Positions 36,095-45,070 of a stretch of 64,000 nt of DNA are shown one piece after another. This DNA is from Pseudomonadota bacterium (lineage in GTDB: Bacteria; Pseudomonadota; Gammaproteobacteria; Burkholderiales; Burkholderiaceae_C): positions 62,001 to 126,000 of the forward strand of contig JAFEEF010000068.1 in the NCBI GenBank assembly GCA_018241265.1, written 5' to 3'. Position numbers and translations under genes: made by a program. Numbering within the stretch: the stretch's first letter is position 1; every line of letters begins with the position of its first letter. The notes beneath the pieces were generated by a model. The model searched no databases. It was not told the origin of the DNA and was given only the letters and a program-made list of their open reading frames with translations.

Positions 36095-37515
36095 CGCTGC
36101 GCGTCGTCGGCGGCCCAGGCCGCGAGCGCGTCCAGCGCCGGCCGCGCCGCGCCGGCATTCGGATGGCTGACGATGCCGACGACGACGTAGCGGCGCCCGC
36201 TGCCGGCCAGCACGTAGCCCGCGACGCCGTTGACGTCGCGCAGCGAGCCGGTCTTCAGGTGCGCGTGGCCCAGCGTCGCGCGCGAGCGCTTCAAGGTGCC
36301 GTCGAGACCGGCCACCGGCAGCGAGCTCATCAGCTCGGGCATCACCGGGCTCGCCCACGCCACCTGCAACAGGCGCGCGAACGCGGCGGCGCTGATGCGG
36401 GTGTCGCGCGACAGCCCCGAGCCGTTGTCGATCACGACGCCGTTCGCGGCCGGCCCGAGCGCCAGCGACATCCAGGCCTGCAGCACGTCGCGCGCCGCAT
36501 CGGGCGTGCCGGCGCCGCGCTGCGTGAGGCCGAGCGTCAGGAACAGCTGCTGCGCCATCAGGTTGTTGCTGTACTTGTTGATGTCGCGCACGACATCGGC
36601 GAGCGGCGGCGATGTCAGCGCGAAGGTCGGCGGCGTGGTCGGCGCGATGCCGTCGTGCACGCTGCCCGTGAGCATGCCGCCCATCTCCTTCCAGAGGCCG
36701 GCGAGCGCGCGTTCGGCATAGCGCTTCGGATCGGCATAGGCGACCGGCCAGGTCCGCTCGCCGCAGGCGATCGGCAGCACGCCGGCGAACGCGATGCGCG
36801 CCGGGTCGGCGAAGTCGGCCTTCAGCGCACCGCGCCAGTCGTCGCAGGGCACGGCGCGCAGCGGCACGCTCGCATCGACGCGCACGCCGGCGAGCGGCGG
36901 ATCGACGGACACGACGGCGACGCCGCGCGCCGCATCGGGCGTGAAGGTCAGCACGACCGACTTGAAGTTCAACAGCAGCGCATCGGCGGTCGCGTTGTAC
37001 GGCCTCAGCGGCTCGCCGTCGAAGTCGCCGGGATCCCGGTCGGGCACGACGAAGGCGCTGCGGTCGAGCACGATGTCGCCGCGGATCTCGCGCACGCCGA
37101 GCTGCTGGACCCGGCGCAGCATCAGCCACAGGCGCTCGAGCACCAGCTTCGGATCGCCGCTGCCCTTGATGACGAGGTTGCCGTCGAGCACGCCGTCCTG
37201 CACGCGCCCCTGCAGCCAGACCGGCGTGGTCCAGGTCCACGCCGGGCCGAGCAGCTCGAGGCCGGCGAAGGTCGTGAAGAGCTTGGTCAGCGACGCCGGG
37301 TTGACCGGCAGGTCGGGCTGCCACGCCAGCCGAGGCGGGGCGTCGGCCCCGACCTCCTGGACCACCGCGACGAGCGCCTGGGGCGGCAGCTTGGCGCGCT
37401 CGAGCGCGCCGGCGACTTCGGGCGGCAGCACGCCGGCGGCGTTGCAGAGCTGGACGAGCGCCAGCGTCGACCACGCGAGCAGTCGGACGCCATGACGCAG
37501 GACCGGGAGATGCAT
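36082..37515 (-). CDS. dacB: D-alanyl-D-alanine carboxypeptidase/endopeptidase (penicillin-binding protein 4 type)
   Basis: This 477-residue periplasmic S13 peptidase trims peptidoglycan stem peptides and cross-links. A signal peptide (residues 1-27, LALVQLCNAAG) is followed by the SxxK motif S75-L-T-K78 (NPASLTKLFTTFAGLELLG), the SxN motif in NKYSNNLMAQQLFL, and the KTG motif in AHLKTGSLRDVNGVAGYV. ATG 37515 is preferred over the upstream in-frame ATG because it starts the signal peptide directly. Confidence 0.94.
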   Translation of the reverse strand: MHLPVLRHGVRLLAWSTLALVQLCNAAGVLPPEVAGALERAKLPPQALVAVVQEVGADAPPRLAWQPDLPVNPASLTKLFTTFAGLELLGPAWTWTTPVWLQGRVQDGVLDGNLVIKGSGDPKLVLERLWLMLRRVQQLGVREIRGDIVLDRSAFVVPDRDPGDFDGEPLRPYNATADALLLNFKSVVLTFTPDAARGVAVVSVDPPLAGVRVDASVPLRAVPCDDWRGALKADFADPARIAFAGVLPIACGERTWPVAYADPKRYAERALAGLWKEMGGMLTGSVHDGIAPTTPPTFALTSPPLADVVRDINKYSNNLMAQQLFLTLGLTQRGAGTPDAARDVLQAWMSLALGPAANGVVIDNGSGLSRDTRISAAAFARLLQVAWASPVMPELMSSLPVAGLDGTLKRSRATLGHAHLKTGSLRDVNGVAGYVLAGSGRRYVVVGIVSHPNAGAARPALDALAAWAADDAQRQKR

Positions 37516-37555
37516 CGGTCGATGATCGCATGTCGATGCCGGCATGCGTGGCCGC

Positions 37556-37561
37556 TACACT
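37556..37561 (+). promoter_or_regulatory. Candidate -10 box of tsaB
   Basis: TACACT lies 57 nt upstream of the tsaB ATG. A weak -35 candidate TCGATG (37533-37538) is 17 nt upstream of it. The divergent dacB start is at 37515, so this gap must hold promoters for both genes. Confidence 0.4.
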
Positions 37562-37618
37562 TGCCGGCCACGGGCGGCGTGCCGCCTGCCCGCCCGACAC
37601 GCCGGCTTTTCTTCTGCC

Positions 37619-38332
37619 ATGACCGCCCTGCTGGCCCTGGATACCGCCACCGAACGCATGAGCCTGGCACTGGCGCGCGACGGGCAGGCCTGGACCCACG
37701 AAGCAGCCGGCGGCGCGACCGCGTCGGCCACGCTGATCCCGGCCGTGCAGGGGTTGCTGGCGCGCGCCGGCCTCTTGCTGCGCGACCTCGACGCGATCGC
37801 CTTCGGCCGCGGCCCCGGCGCGTTCACCGGGCTGCGCACCGCCTGCTCGGTGGCCCAGGGGCTGGCGCTCGGCGCCAACAAGCCGGTGCTGCCGGTCGAT
37901 ACGCTGCTCGCGCTCGCCGAGGATGCGCGCGACGATGCGCAGGACATCGACCTGTGGTCGCTGATGGACGCGCGCATGGACGAGATCTACGCAGCGCACT
38001 ACGCCTATGCCGACGGCGCCTGGCGCGTCGTCGAGGCGCCGATGCTGGTCAGGCCGGAGGCGCTGAATGCGCGCTGGCGCGCCCAGCCGCCGCAGATCGT
38101 CGCCGGCAATGCGGTCCGGGCCTATGGCGCACGGCTGGACCTGCGCGCCGCGCGCCGCATCCCCGAAGCGATGCCGCATGCCGCCGCGATGCTGCGCATC
38201 GCAGGCGCGCTCTGGGAGCGCGGCGGCGCGGTGGATGCCGCCGCGGCGCTGCCGCTCTACGTGCGCGACAAGGTCGCGCAGACGACGGCCGAGCGCGCTG
38301 CGCTGCGCACCGCGCCGGGAGGGGCGCCGTGA
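37619..38332 (+). CDS. tsaB: tRNA threonylcarbamoyladenosine biosynthesis protein TsaB
   Basis: This 237-residue ASKHA-fold protein forms the t6A-synthesising complex with TsaD and TsaE. Motifs: MTALLALDTATERMSLAL at the start, IAFGRGPGAFTGLRTACSVA with the conserved GPGSFTG-like loop, and LMDARMDEIYAAHY. It overlaps rimI by 4 nt (GTGA), the usual tsaB-rimI arrangement. Sua5, supplying threonylcarbamoyl-AMP, is also in this window. Confidence 0.95.
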   Translation: MTALLALDTATERMSLALARDGQAWTHEAAGGATASATLIPAVQGLLARAGLLLRDLDAIAFGRGPGAFTGLRTACSVAQGLALGANKPVLPVDTLLALAEDARDDAQDIDLWSLMDARMDEIYAAHYAYADGAWRVVEAPMLVRPEALNARWRAQPPQIVAGNAVRAYGARLDLRAARRIPEAMPHAAAMLRIAGALWERGGAVDAAAALPLYVRDKVAQTTAERAALRTAPGGAP

Positions 38333-38841
38333 GCGCGCTCTGGTCGGGCCGGTCGCGCCATGAAGCGCATCGCCTGCAGCCCATGGCGGTGCGCCATCTC
38401 GACGGTGTGCTGGCGGTCGAGAACGCGGTCTATCCGTTCCCGTGGACGCGCGGCAACTTCGTCGACTCGCTCGCCGCCGGCTACGACGCGCGCGTGCTGC
38501 ACGATGCGCAGGGCGGCGTGGTCGGCTACCTGGTGGCGATGGCCGGCGTCGACGAGATGCATCTGCTCAACGTCACGGTGGCGCCGCTCGCGCAGGGCGA
38601 AGGCCATGCGCGGCGCCTGTTCGATGCGCTGGTCGCGATCTGCCGCGGACGCGGCGCCACGCGCCTCTGGCTCGAGGTGCGCGAGAGCAACCTGCGGGCA
38701 CGCGAGATCTATCGCCACTGGCGCTTCAGCGAGGTCGGCCGACGCAGGGGCTACTACCCGGCCGACCAGGGACGGCGCGAAGATGCGATCGTCATGAGCC
38801 TGGCGATCACGGCGAGGGGAGGCGGCGATGCGCTGGACTGA
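38329..38841 (+). CDS. rimI: Ribosomal protein alanine N-acetyltransferase-like GNAT protein
   Basis: This 170-residue GNAT-fold protein has AVRHLDGVLAVENAVYPFPW at the N-terminus, strand 4-loop LLNVTVAPLAQGEGHARRLF (acetyl-CoA pyrophosphate loop, here QGEGHA), and LEVRESNLRAREIYRHWRF, the RimI signature. RimI acetylates the N-terminal Ala of ribosomal protein S18 and possibly other proteins. The GTG start overlaps the tsaB stop, and its 3' end overlaps the glycosylase gene by 14 nt. Confidence 0.93.
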   Translation: MSALWSGRSRHEAHRLQPMAVRHLDGVLAVENAVYPFPWTRGNFVDSLAAGYDARVLHDAQGGVVGYLVAMAGVDEMHLLNVTVAPLAQGEGHARRLFDALVAICRGRGATRLWLEVRESNLRAREIYRHWRFSEVGRRRGYYPADQGRREDAIVMSLAITARGGGDALD

Positions 38842-39598
38842 ACGCCGGCAGGCGATGCTGCGCGAGATGGGGCTGCGCGTCTGGAGCGCGCCGGCCGCTG
38901 CGGACGACGGCGGTGCCGACGTGGCGATCGCCGAAGCGCCGGCGCCGGCGGCGGCGCCCGAGCCGCGGCAGCCCGCGGCGGTTCGGTCGCCGTCACGCCT
39001 GCCGCCCCACCTGCCGCAGATCGCCGAGCTCGACTGGCCCGAGCTGCGCGCCGCGGTCGTCGCGTGCCGCGCCTGTCGGTTGTGCGACGGCCGGCGCCAG
39101 ACCGTGTTCGGCGTCGGCAACGAGCGTGCGCACTGGATGATCGTCGGCGAGGCGCCCGGCGAGCAGGAGGACAAGCAGGGCGAGCCCTTCGTCGGCAAGT
39201 CGGGGCAGCTGCTCGACAACATGCTGCGCGCGATCGGCCTGACGCGCGCGCCGGCCGAGCCGGCGCGGCAGGTCTACATCGCCAACACGATCAAGTGCCG
39301 GCCGCCCGGCAACCGCAACCCCGAGACCGACGAGCTCGCGCAGTGCGAGCCGTACCTGATCCGCCAGATCCAGCTCGTGCAGCCGAAGATCATCCTCGCG
39401 ATGGGACGCTTCGCGGTGCAGAGCCTGCTGCGCACCAGCGAGCCGATCGGCCGGCTGCGCGGCCGCGTGCACCGCTACGAAGGCGTGCCGCTGGTCGTGA
39501 CCTACCACCCGGCCTACCTGCTGCGCAACCTGCCGGACAAGGCGCGCGCCTGGGACGACCTGTGCCTCGCGGTCGAGACCGCGCAGGCCGCGGGCTGA
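38828..39598 (+). CDS. Family 4 uracil-DNA glycosylase (iron-sulfur type)
   Basis: This 256-residue DNA repair enzyme removes uracil from DNA. After an Ala/Pro-rich N-terminal linker it shows CRACRLC, part of the [4Fe-4S] Cys set, motif 1 VGEAPGEQEDKQGEPFVGKS, the downstream Cys segment NTIKCRPPGNRNPE, and motif 2 TYHPAYLLRNLPDKA. This is the family 4 (UDGa) pattern. It forms an operon with tsaB and rimI, a recurrent order in betaproteobacteria. Confidence 0.94.
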   Translation: MRWTERRQAMLREMGLRVWSAPAAADDGGADVAIAEAPAPAAAPEPRQPAAVRSPSRLPPHLPQIAELDWPELRAAVVACRACRLCDGRRQTVFGVGNERAHWMIVGEAPGEQEDKQGEPFVGKSGQLLDNMLRAIGLTRAPAEPARQVYIANTIKCRPPGNRNPETDELAQCEPYLIRQIQLVQPKIILAMGRFAVQSLLRTSEPIGRLRGRVHRYEGVPLVVTYHPAYLLRNLPDKARAWDDLCLAVETAQAAG

Positions 39599-39627
39599 GC
39601 GCCGCCCGGTCCTCGCGTTGCCGCGCC

Positions 39628-42060
39628 ATGCTCGCGACGCCGCCCGCCCCCTGGAGCGACGCCTGGTGCAGCGCGTGGTGCGACGCCTTGCCCGGCATGG
39701 CGCTGCTGCTCGATGCGAGCGGCGCGGCGCATCATGCGAATCCGGCACTGGCCGAGTTCGCCGGCCAGCCGGGCACCGCGATGCTCGGGCACGGCTGGCA
39801 GGCGATCGTCGGCCCGCCATCGCGCGGCGCGCTGCTGACCGCGCTCCAGGAAGGCGCCGACTTCGCGATGCCGGTCGAGCTGCGCGGCCCCGAAGCGCGC
39901 AGCGGCTGGTACGACGGCGCCGGGCGCTGGCTGCCCGGCCAGGCGCGCTGCCTGCTGCTGCTGCGCGACGTCGGCGCGAGCGCGCTGGCCGAAGCGACCG
40001 CGCAGGCCGGCCTGTTCCGGCTGCTCGCGAACAACGTGCCGGTGCTGATCGCCTACTACCGCGCGCTCGACTACCGCTGCCAGTTCGCGAACCGCCAGTA
40101 CGCCGAGACCTTCGGCTTCGACGAGCACACGATCGTCGGCCGCACCGTCGCCGAAGTCATCGGCGATCCGGCCGCGCGCCTGATCCAGCCCGAGATCGAG
40201 GCGGTTCAAGGGCACGGCAAACCCGTCACCTACGAACGCGTGCTGTCGATGCCGGACGGCGGCTCGCGCTGGATCGAGGTGCACCTCGTGCCGCACATCG
40301 ACGAGCAGCACGAGACCGTGGGTGCGTTCGTGCTGATCTCCGACATCACCAAGCACCGCCTGGCCGAACGTGCGGTGCGCGAGTCGGAGGAGCGGCTCGC
40401 GAAGTTCATGCAGGCGAGCGCCGAAGGCATCGTGTTCCATCGCGACGGCATCATCACCGACGCCAATCCGCCGCTCTGCCGGCTCCTCGACTACGCGCTG
40501 GACGAGCTGCTCGGCCAGCGCGCGCTCGACTTCATCGCGCCGGACGAGGTGCCCAAGGTCGCCGCGGTGATGACGTCGGGCCAGGAGCTGACCTACGAGA
40601 CCGCCGTGCTCGATCGGCACGGCGAGCGCGTCCCGGTCGAGTTCATCGTCCGCACGATGCTGCGCAACGGCGAGCGCATGCGCATGACGATCGTGCGCGA
40701 CATCCGCGACCGCCATGCGGCGCAGGCGCGCATCCACCACCTGGCGCACCACGACGCGCTGACCGGCCTGCCGAACCGCGCATCGTTCATGGACCGCCTG
40801 GCCGACGCGATGACCGCGGCGCGCACGAGCGGCACGCCGCTCGCGGTGCTGTTCATCGACCTCGATCACTTCAAGCGCGTCAACGACTCGCTCGGCCATC
40901 TGGTCGGCGATGCGCTGCTGCGCACCGTCACCGAACGCATCCGCGCGTCGCTGCGCTCGACCGATCTCGTCGCGCGCTTCGGCGGCGACGAGTTCATGGC
41001 GCTGCTGCCCAGGCTCGCCGCGCCGCCGCGCCACCGCGCCGATGCCGAAGAGGTGGCGCGCAAGCTGCTCGTCGCGATCGAGGCACCGGTGCAGGCCGAG
41101 GGCCGGCCGATCTCGGTGACGCCGTCGGTCGGCATCGCGCTCTATCCGGGCGACGGCCAGAGCGCCGACGACCTGATCCAGCACGCCGATTCGGCGATGT
41201 ACCAGGCCAAGGCGCGCGGCCGTGCGAACTACCAGTTCTTCGATCCGTATCGCGTCGATACCGCCTATGCCGCGCTCGTCATCGAGGGAGAGCTGGCGCA
41301 GGCGCTCGAACGCGGCGAGTTCGAGCTGCACTTCCAGCCGCTCGCGCGCGCCGCCGACGGCGCGATCACCGGCGCCGAAGCGCTGATCCGCTGGAACCAT
41401 CCGCAGCGGGGCCTGTTGCTGCCGGACGCCTTCATCCCGGTCGCCGAGCAGCAGCGCCTGATGCTGCCGATCGGCCAATGGGTGCTGCGCGAGGCCGCGG
41501 CCTGCGCGATGCGTTGGCATGCGCAAGGCCTAGGCATCGCGACGGTCGCCGTGAACCTGTCGTCGGTGCAGTTCCAGTCGATCGGCTTCGTCGATGCGGT
41601 CGCGCAGGTGCTGCCGCGCGACGGCATCGGCGAAGGGCTGATCGAACTCGAGCTCACCGAGCGCATGCTGATGGACGACCTGCCCGAGGTGAAGTGGCGC
41701 CTGGACCGCCTGAAGGCGCTCGGGCTGCGCATCTCGATCGACGATTTCGGCACCGGCTACTCGTCGCTCGCGCACCTGAAAGAGCTGCCCATCGACAAGC
41801 TGAAGATCGACCGCTCGTTCGTCAAGGACCTGCCGCACGACCACGACTCCTGCGCGATCACGCGCGCGGTGATCCAGCTCGGCAAGAGCCTCGGCCTGGC
41901 GGTCCTCGCCGAAGGCGTCGAGACGGACACGCAGCGCGCCTACCTCGCGGCCCAGGGCTGCGACGAAGTGCAGGGACTGCTGATCAGCGGGCCGCTGAGC
42001 GGCGCGGGGTTCGAGGCTTTCCTGGCGCGCCGCCACCCGACCCGGGCGACGGCGGCGTGA
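39628..42060 (+). CDS. PAS-GGDEF-EAL cyclic di-GMP signalling protein
   Basis: This 810-residue protein has no obvious membrane segment. It has probably three PAS domains (about 15-110, 125-240 and 245-360, e.g. FANRQYAETFGFDEHTIVG), a GGDEF domain with intact site at residue 452 (RFGGDEFMALL) and inhibitory I-site RSTD five residues before it, and an EAL domain with EALIRW at residue 584, DDFGTGYSSLAHLK and KIDRSFVKDLP. Both catalytic halves look competent, so it may make and degrade c-di-GMP under control of the PAS sensors. It follows the glycosylase gene by 29 nt. Confidence 0.93.
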   Translation: MLATPPAPWSDAWCSAWCDALPGMALLLDASGAAHHANPALAEFAGQPGTAMLGHGWQAIVGPPSRGALLTALQEGADFAMPVELRGPEARSGWYDGAGRWLPGQARCLLLLRDVGASALAEATAQAGLFRLLANNVPVLIAYYRALDYRCQFANRQYAETFGFDEHTIVGRTVAEVIGDPAARLIQPEIEAVQGHGKPVTYERVLSMPDGGSRWIEVHLVPHIDEQHETVGAFVLISDITKHRLAERAVRESEERLAKFMQASAEGIVFHRDGIITDANPPLCRLLDYALDELLGQRALDFIAPDEVPKVAAVMTSGQELTYETAVLDRHGERVPVEFIVRTMLRNGERMRMTIVRDIRDRHAAQARIHHLAHHDALTGLPNRASFMDRLADAMTAARTSGTPLAVLFIDLDHFKRVNDSLGHLVGDALLRTVTERIRASLRSTDLVARFGGDEFMALLPRLAAPPRHRADAEEVARKLLVAIEAPVQAEGRPISVTPSVGIALYPGDGQSADDLIQHADSAMYQAKARGRANYQFFDPYRVDTAYAALVIEGELAQALERGEFELHFQPLARAADGAITGAEALIRWNHPQRGLLLPDAFIPVAEQQRLMLPIGQWVLREAAACAMRWHAQGLGIATVAVNLSSVQFQSIGFVDAVAQVLPRDGIGEGLIELELTERMLMDDLPEVKWRLDRLKALGLRISIDDFGTGYSSLAHLKELPIDKLKIDRSFVKDLPHDHDSCAITRAVIQLGKSLGLAVLAEGVETDTQRAYLAAQGCDEVQGLLISGPLSGAGFEAFLARRHPTRATAA

Positions 42061-42088
42061 CGCCCTGCCCGTCGGCGGGTCCGCACGT

Positions 42089-43228
42089 TCACAGCGCGCG
42101 CCGCAGGCGCCGGGCCGCAGCGTCCGCGATGGCGGCGAGCCAGGCGCTGCCGGCGGCGAGCTGTTCTGCGCTCAGCGTACGCACCCACGCGAGGTGCGGC
42201 AGGCCGGGCTCGTGTTCGACCAGGCCGGCGGGCGCGACGGACTCGTCGGCGACCAGCGCGGCGACATCGATCGTCTGCCGGCCGCCGCAGTAGTCGGCAA
42301 GGCGCTTCAGGCGCTCCTGCAGCCCGGCGTCGAACACGTCGACCGCGGCCTCGAGCGTCTCGGGCCGAGCTTCGCCGGCGGCCGAATCCGGATGCGCGCG
42401 GCGCACCTGCCGCACCTGCCGGTACCAGGCGCGCAACGCGGCGAGTTGGCCGACATAACGCAGGTTGGCCTCGACCTTGGCTTCGGAGCGCGTCGGCCGG
42501 CTCGCGCGGTCGTACGAGGTGTCGACCTGGCGCACGCCGGCATGCACGAGGCGCCCGGCCGCGACATCCGAACGCAGGATCTGCCCGGCCGCCGTGACCG
42601 CGCCGTAGCCGACGCTGCGCGGCCCGACGAGGCCGCTCAGGCCGCCGACGAAGATGCGCTCCTCGCGCAGGAACACGCCCTGCACGACATCGCCGACGAG
42701 CGACGGCGTCGCCTTGTCGCCGCGCACGCCGGCCGGCGTGAAATTGAAATGGATGAAGCCGCTGCCGACTTCGCTGTGCTCGTCGCGCGAGCGGCCGCCC
42801 GCGACCAGCAGATCGCAGGCGTTGATGATCGAGCCCAAGGTCACGTAGCTCAGCAGGATCGTGTGCTTCAGGCCGACCGCATGCGCGACCGACGCCTCTT
42901 CCTCGAGCAGCGTCGCCGGCCGCACATGCGTCGAGCCGCCGAGCTTGGCCCTGGGCAGCAGCACCGAGCCGGCGACGTAGCCGCTGCCGACCTCGCAGCC
43001 GGCGTCGAGCACGCTGTCGACCAGGGTCGCCGGCCCTTCGCTGCCGACCACCGCGCCGGCTGCGACATAGGTCTTCGCACCGACCAGCCGCGCGCCGGGA
43101 TAGAGCGCTGCGCCGGGTTCGAGGCGCTCGAGGCGCACCGTGCGGTCGACGTAGACCGATGCCGGATCGGGCAGCTCCAGGCCGCGCTCGCGCAGCGCCG
43201 CCGGATCGTGCGGGCCGGTGAGCTTCAT
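42089..43228 (-). CDS. Left-handed beta-helix protein, nucleotidyltransferase-associated
   Basis: This 379-residue protein has hexapeptide-repeat-like turns through its first 220 residues (VDRTVRLERLEPGAALYPG, AAGAVVGSEGPATLVDSV, GYVAGSVLLPRAKLGGSTH, HTILLSYVTLGSIINACDLL, FTPAGVRGDKATPSLVGDVV) and a helical C-terminal third. It resembles uncharacterised UDP-N-acetylglucosamine pyrophosphorylase-related proteins. Its ATG overlaps the stop of the GlmU-like gene by 4 nt, so the two are translated together. I see no complete GlmU-type acetyl-CoA site. Function is unknown; processing of a nucleotide sugar is suggested by context. Confidence 0.72.
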   Translation of the reverse strand: MKLTGPHDPAALRERGLELPDPASVYVDRTVRLERLEPGAALYPGARLVGAKTYVAAGAVVGSEGPATLVDSVLDAGCEVGSGYVAGSVLLPRAKLGGSTHVRPATLLEEEASVAHAVGLKHTILLSYVTLGSIINACDLLVAGGRSRDEHSEVGSGFIHFNFTPAGVRGDKATPSLVGDVVQGVFLREERIFVGGLSGLVGPRSVGYGAVTAAGQILRSDVAAGRLVHAGVRQVDTSYDRASRPTRSEAKVEANLRYVGQLAALRAWYRQVRQVRRAHPDSAAGEARPETLEAAVDVFDAGLQERLKRLADYCGGRQTIDVAALVADESVAPAGLVEHEPGLPHLAWVRTLSAEQLAAGSAWLAAIADAAARRLRRAL

Positions 43229-44178
43229 GCGCCGCGCCGCCGCGTGTACGGCTCGACCACGCTGCCGGGCGCGATGCGCGCGTCGGCGATCAGGCTGTAG
43301 GCGCCGACCTGCACGCCGTCGCCGAGCTCGACCTGGCCTTCGAAGATGCAGCCGACGTCGATGTCGACGTCGCTGCCGCAGACGAGCTCGCCGCGGATGT
43401 CGATGCGCGCCGGATCGGCGAGCCGCACGCCGGCTTCCATCAGCACGTCGGCGCGCCGGCGTTGCAGGCGCCGCTCGAGCTCGGCGAGCTGCAGCGGGCT
43501 GTTGACGCCCAGCACCTCGATCTCGCTCGCCGCCTTCGCCGACGTGACGCCGATGCCGTCGGCCACCGCCATCGCGACGATGTCGGTCAGGTAGTACTCG
43601 CCCTGCTTGTTGTCGTTGCGCAGCGCCGCGAGCCAGCGCTTCAGCGGCGCGGTCGGCGCGGCCATCACGCCGGTGTAGATCTCGCGCAGTCGGCGCTGCT
43701 CGGGCGTCGCGTCCTTCTCCTCGACGATGCCGACGATGCCGTCGCCTCGCCGCACGATGCGGCCGTAGCCGGTCGGATCGGCGAGGTCGACGGTCAGGAG
43801 CGCCAGCCGCTCGCCGGCGCAGGCGGCGATCAACCCACGGATCGTGTCGACTTCGATCAACGGAACGTCGCCGTTGAGGATCAACGTGATGCCGGCGTCG
43901 TGCAGCTCGGGCACCGCCTGCTGCACGGCGTGGCCGGTGCCGAGCTGCGGCTGCTGGCGCACGAAGCGCAGGCCGGGCGCACGCACCGCGGCTTCGACCT
44001 GTTCGGCGCCATGCCCGGTGATCACGATGATGCGAGGACTTTCGGCCAACGCCGCGGCGGTCGTCAGGACATGCTGCAATAGGCTCCTGCCGGCGAGCCG
44101 GTGCAGCACCTTCGGCCGCGCCGACTTCATCCGCGTGCCCTTGCCCGCGGCCATGATCACGATGTCCAGAGCCGTCAT
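43225..44178 (-). CDS. GlmU-like N-acetylglucosamine-1-phosphate uridyltransferase lacking the acetyltransferase domain
   Basis: This 317-residue protein matches the GlmU pyrophosphorylase domain: IVIMAAGKGTRMKSARPKVL, the AGRSLLQHVL loop, QPQLGTGHAVQQAVP, LNGDVPLIEVDTI, ADPTGYGRIVRRGDGIVGIV, GEYYLTDIVAMAVADG. GlmU is about 456 residues; here the left-handed helix stops after two or three turns at VVEPYTRRRGA. The protein should still make UDP-sugars. A complete GlmU for cell-wall synthesis should exist elsewhere. The ATG 44178 has a near-perfect SD (AAGGAGGGA, 44183-44191), so its start is secure. Confidence 0.87.
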   Translation of the reverse strand: MTALDIVIMAAGKGTRMKSARPKVLHRLAGRSLLQHVLTTAAALAESPRIIVITGHGAEQVEAAVRAPGLRFVRQQPQLGTGHAVQQAVPELHDAGITLILNGDVPLIEVDTIRGLIAACAGERLALLTVDLADPTGYGRIVRRGDGIVGIVEEKDATPEQRRLREIYTGVMAAPTAPLKRWLAALRNDNKQGEYYLTDIVAMAVADGIGVTSAKAASEIEVLGVNSPLQLAELERRLQRRRADVLMEAGVRLADPARIDIRGELVCGSDVDIDVGCIFEGQVELGDGVQVGAYSLIADARIAPGSVVEPYTRRRGA

Positions 44179-45055
44179 GCGTCCCTCCTTGTCGAGGTTC
44201 GCGATTATCGCGATGCTCGCCGCCATGCTGGCGTTGCTCGGGGGCTGCAGCGCGGTGCGTTTCGCCTACGACCGTGCACCGGTTCTCGTTTACTGGTGGC
44301 TCGACGGCTATGTCGATTTCGACGATGCGCAGAAGCCGCGCGTGCGCGCCGCGATCGCCGGCTGGTTCGCGTGGCATCGGCGCAGCCAGCTGGTCGACTA
44401 TGCCGACCTGCTGGCGCGGGCCGAAACCGAGGCGCTCGCCGACACGACACCCGAACGCGCCTGCCAGTGGTGGCACGAACTCCAACGACGCGTCGACGCC
44501 GCCACGGACGCGCTCGCCGGCCCGGCGGCCGAACTGGTCGTGACGTTGACGCCGGCGCAGATCGACCACATCGAGCGCCGCTATGCGCGCTACAACGACG
44601 ACTTCCGCGACGACTTCCTGCAACAGGACGCGGCCGAGCGGCGCGAGGCCACCGAGAAGCGCACCTTCGAACGCGCCCAGATGCTGTATGGCCGTCTCGA
44701 CGACGGCCAGCGGACTGTCGTGCGGCAACTGCTCGCCGAGTCGCCGTTCGATCCCGAGGCGTGGTTCGCCGAGCGGCGCTACCGCCAGCAGGAGGCACTG
44801 CAGGCGATGCGGCGGCTCGTGGCCGACCATGCGTCGCGCGACGAGGCCGAGGCGGCACTGCGCGTCTACTTTGCACACATGAAGGAATCGCCGCGCGAGG
44901 CCTACCGCGCCTACCAGACCGAGCTCACCCGCTACAACTGCGCGTTCACGGCGCGCCTGCACAACCGGACCACGGCGGCGCAGCGCCAGGCCGCGGTGCG
45001 CAAGCTCAAGGGCTGGGAAAGCGATCTGCGCGCGCTCGCGGCCGCGACGCCGTGA
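44177..45055 (+). CDS. Putative lipoprotein (DUF6279-like)
   Basis: This 292-residue predicted lipoprotein has signal RFAIIAMLAAMLALLGGCSA with lipobox LLGGC. The mature part is helical and charged, with FAYDRAPVLVYWWLDGYVDF, RERA-like helices and DFRDDFLQQDAAERREATEK. This is typical of betaproteobacterial DUF6279 proteins of unknown role. The first ATG (44177) overlaps the start codon of the divergent GlmU-like gene (CATG). It has no visible SD, so TTG 44189 may be the true start. Confidence 0.75.
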   Translation: MRPSLSRFAIIAMLAAMLALLGGCSAVRFAYDRAPVLVYWWLDGYVDFDDAQKPRVRAAIAGWFAWHRRSQLVDYADLLARAETEALADTTPERACQWWHELQRRVDAATDALAGPAAELVVTLTPAQIDHIERRYARYNDDFRDDFLQQDAAERREATEKRTFERAQMLYGRLDDGQRTVVRQLLAESPFDPEAWFAERRYRQQEALQAMRRLVADHASRDEAEAALRVYFAHMKESPREAYRAYQTELTRYNCAFTARLHNRTTAAQRQAAVRKLKGWESDLRALAAATP

Positions 45056-45070
45056 ACGTGGTGCACATCC

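Noticed and set aside
43222..43262. Possible frameshift joining the GlmU-like gene and the beta-helix gene
   Set aside because: The second protein has its own start overlapping the stop (GCATGA), and its first residues do not continue the GlmU helix turns, so a simple frameshift is unlikely.
42089..44962. 957-codon frame on the minus strand
   Set aside because: Only 42089-43228 matches a real protein. Upstream it crosses the GlmU-like gene out of frame, so the start was set at the ATGA overlap.
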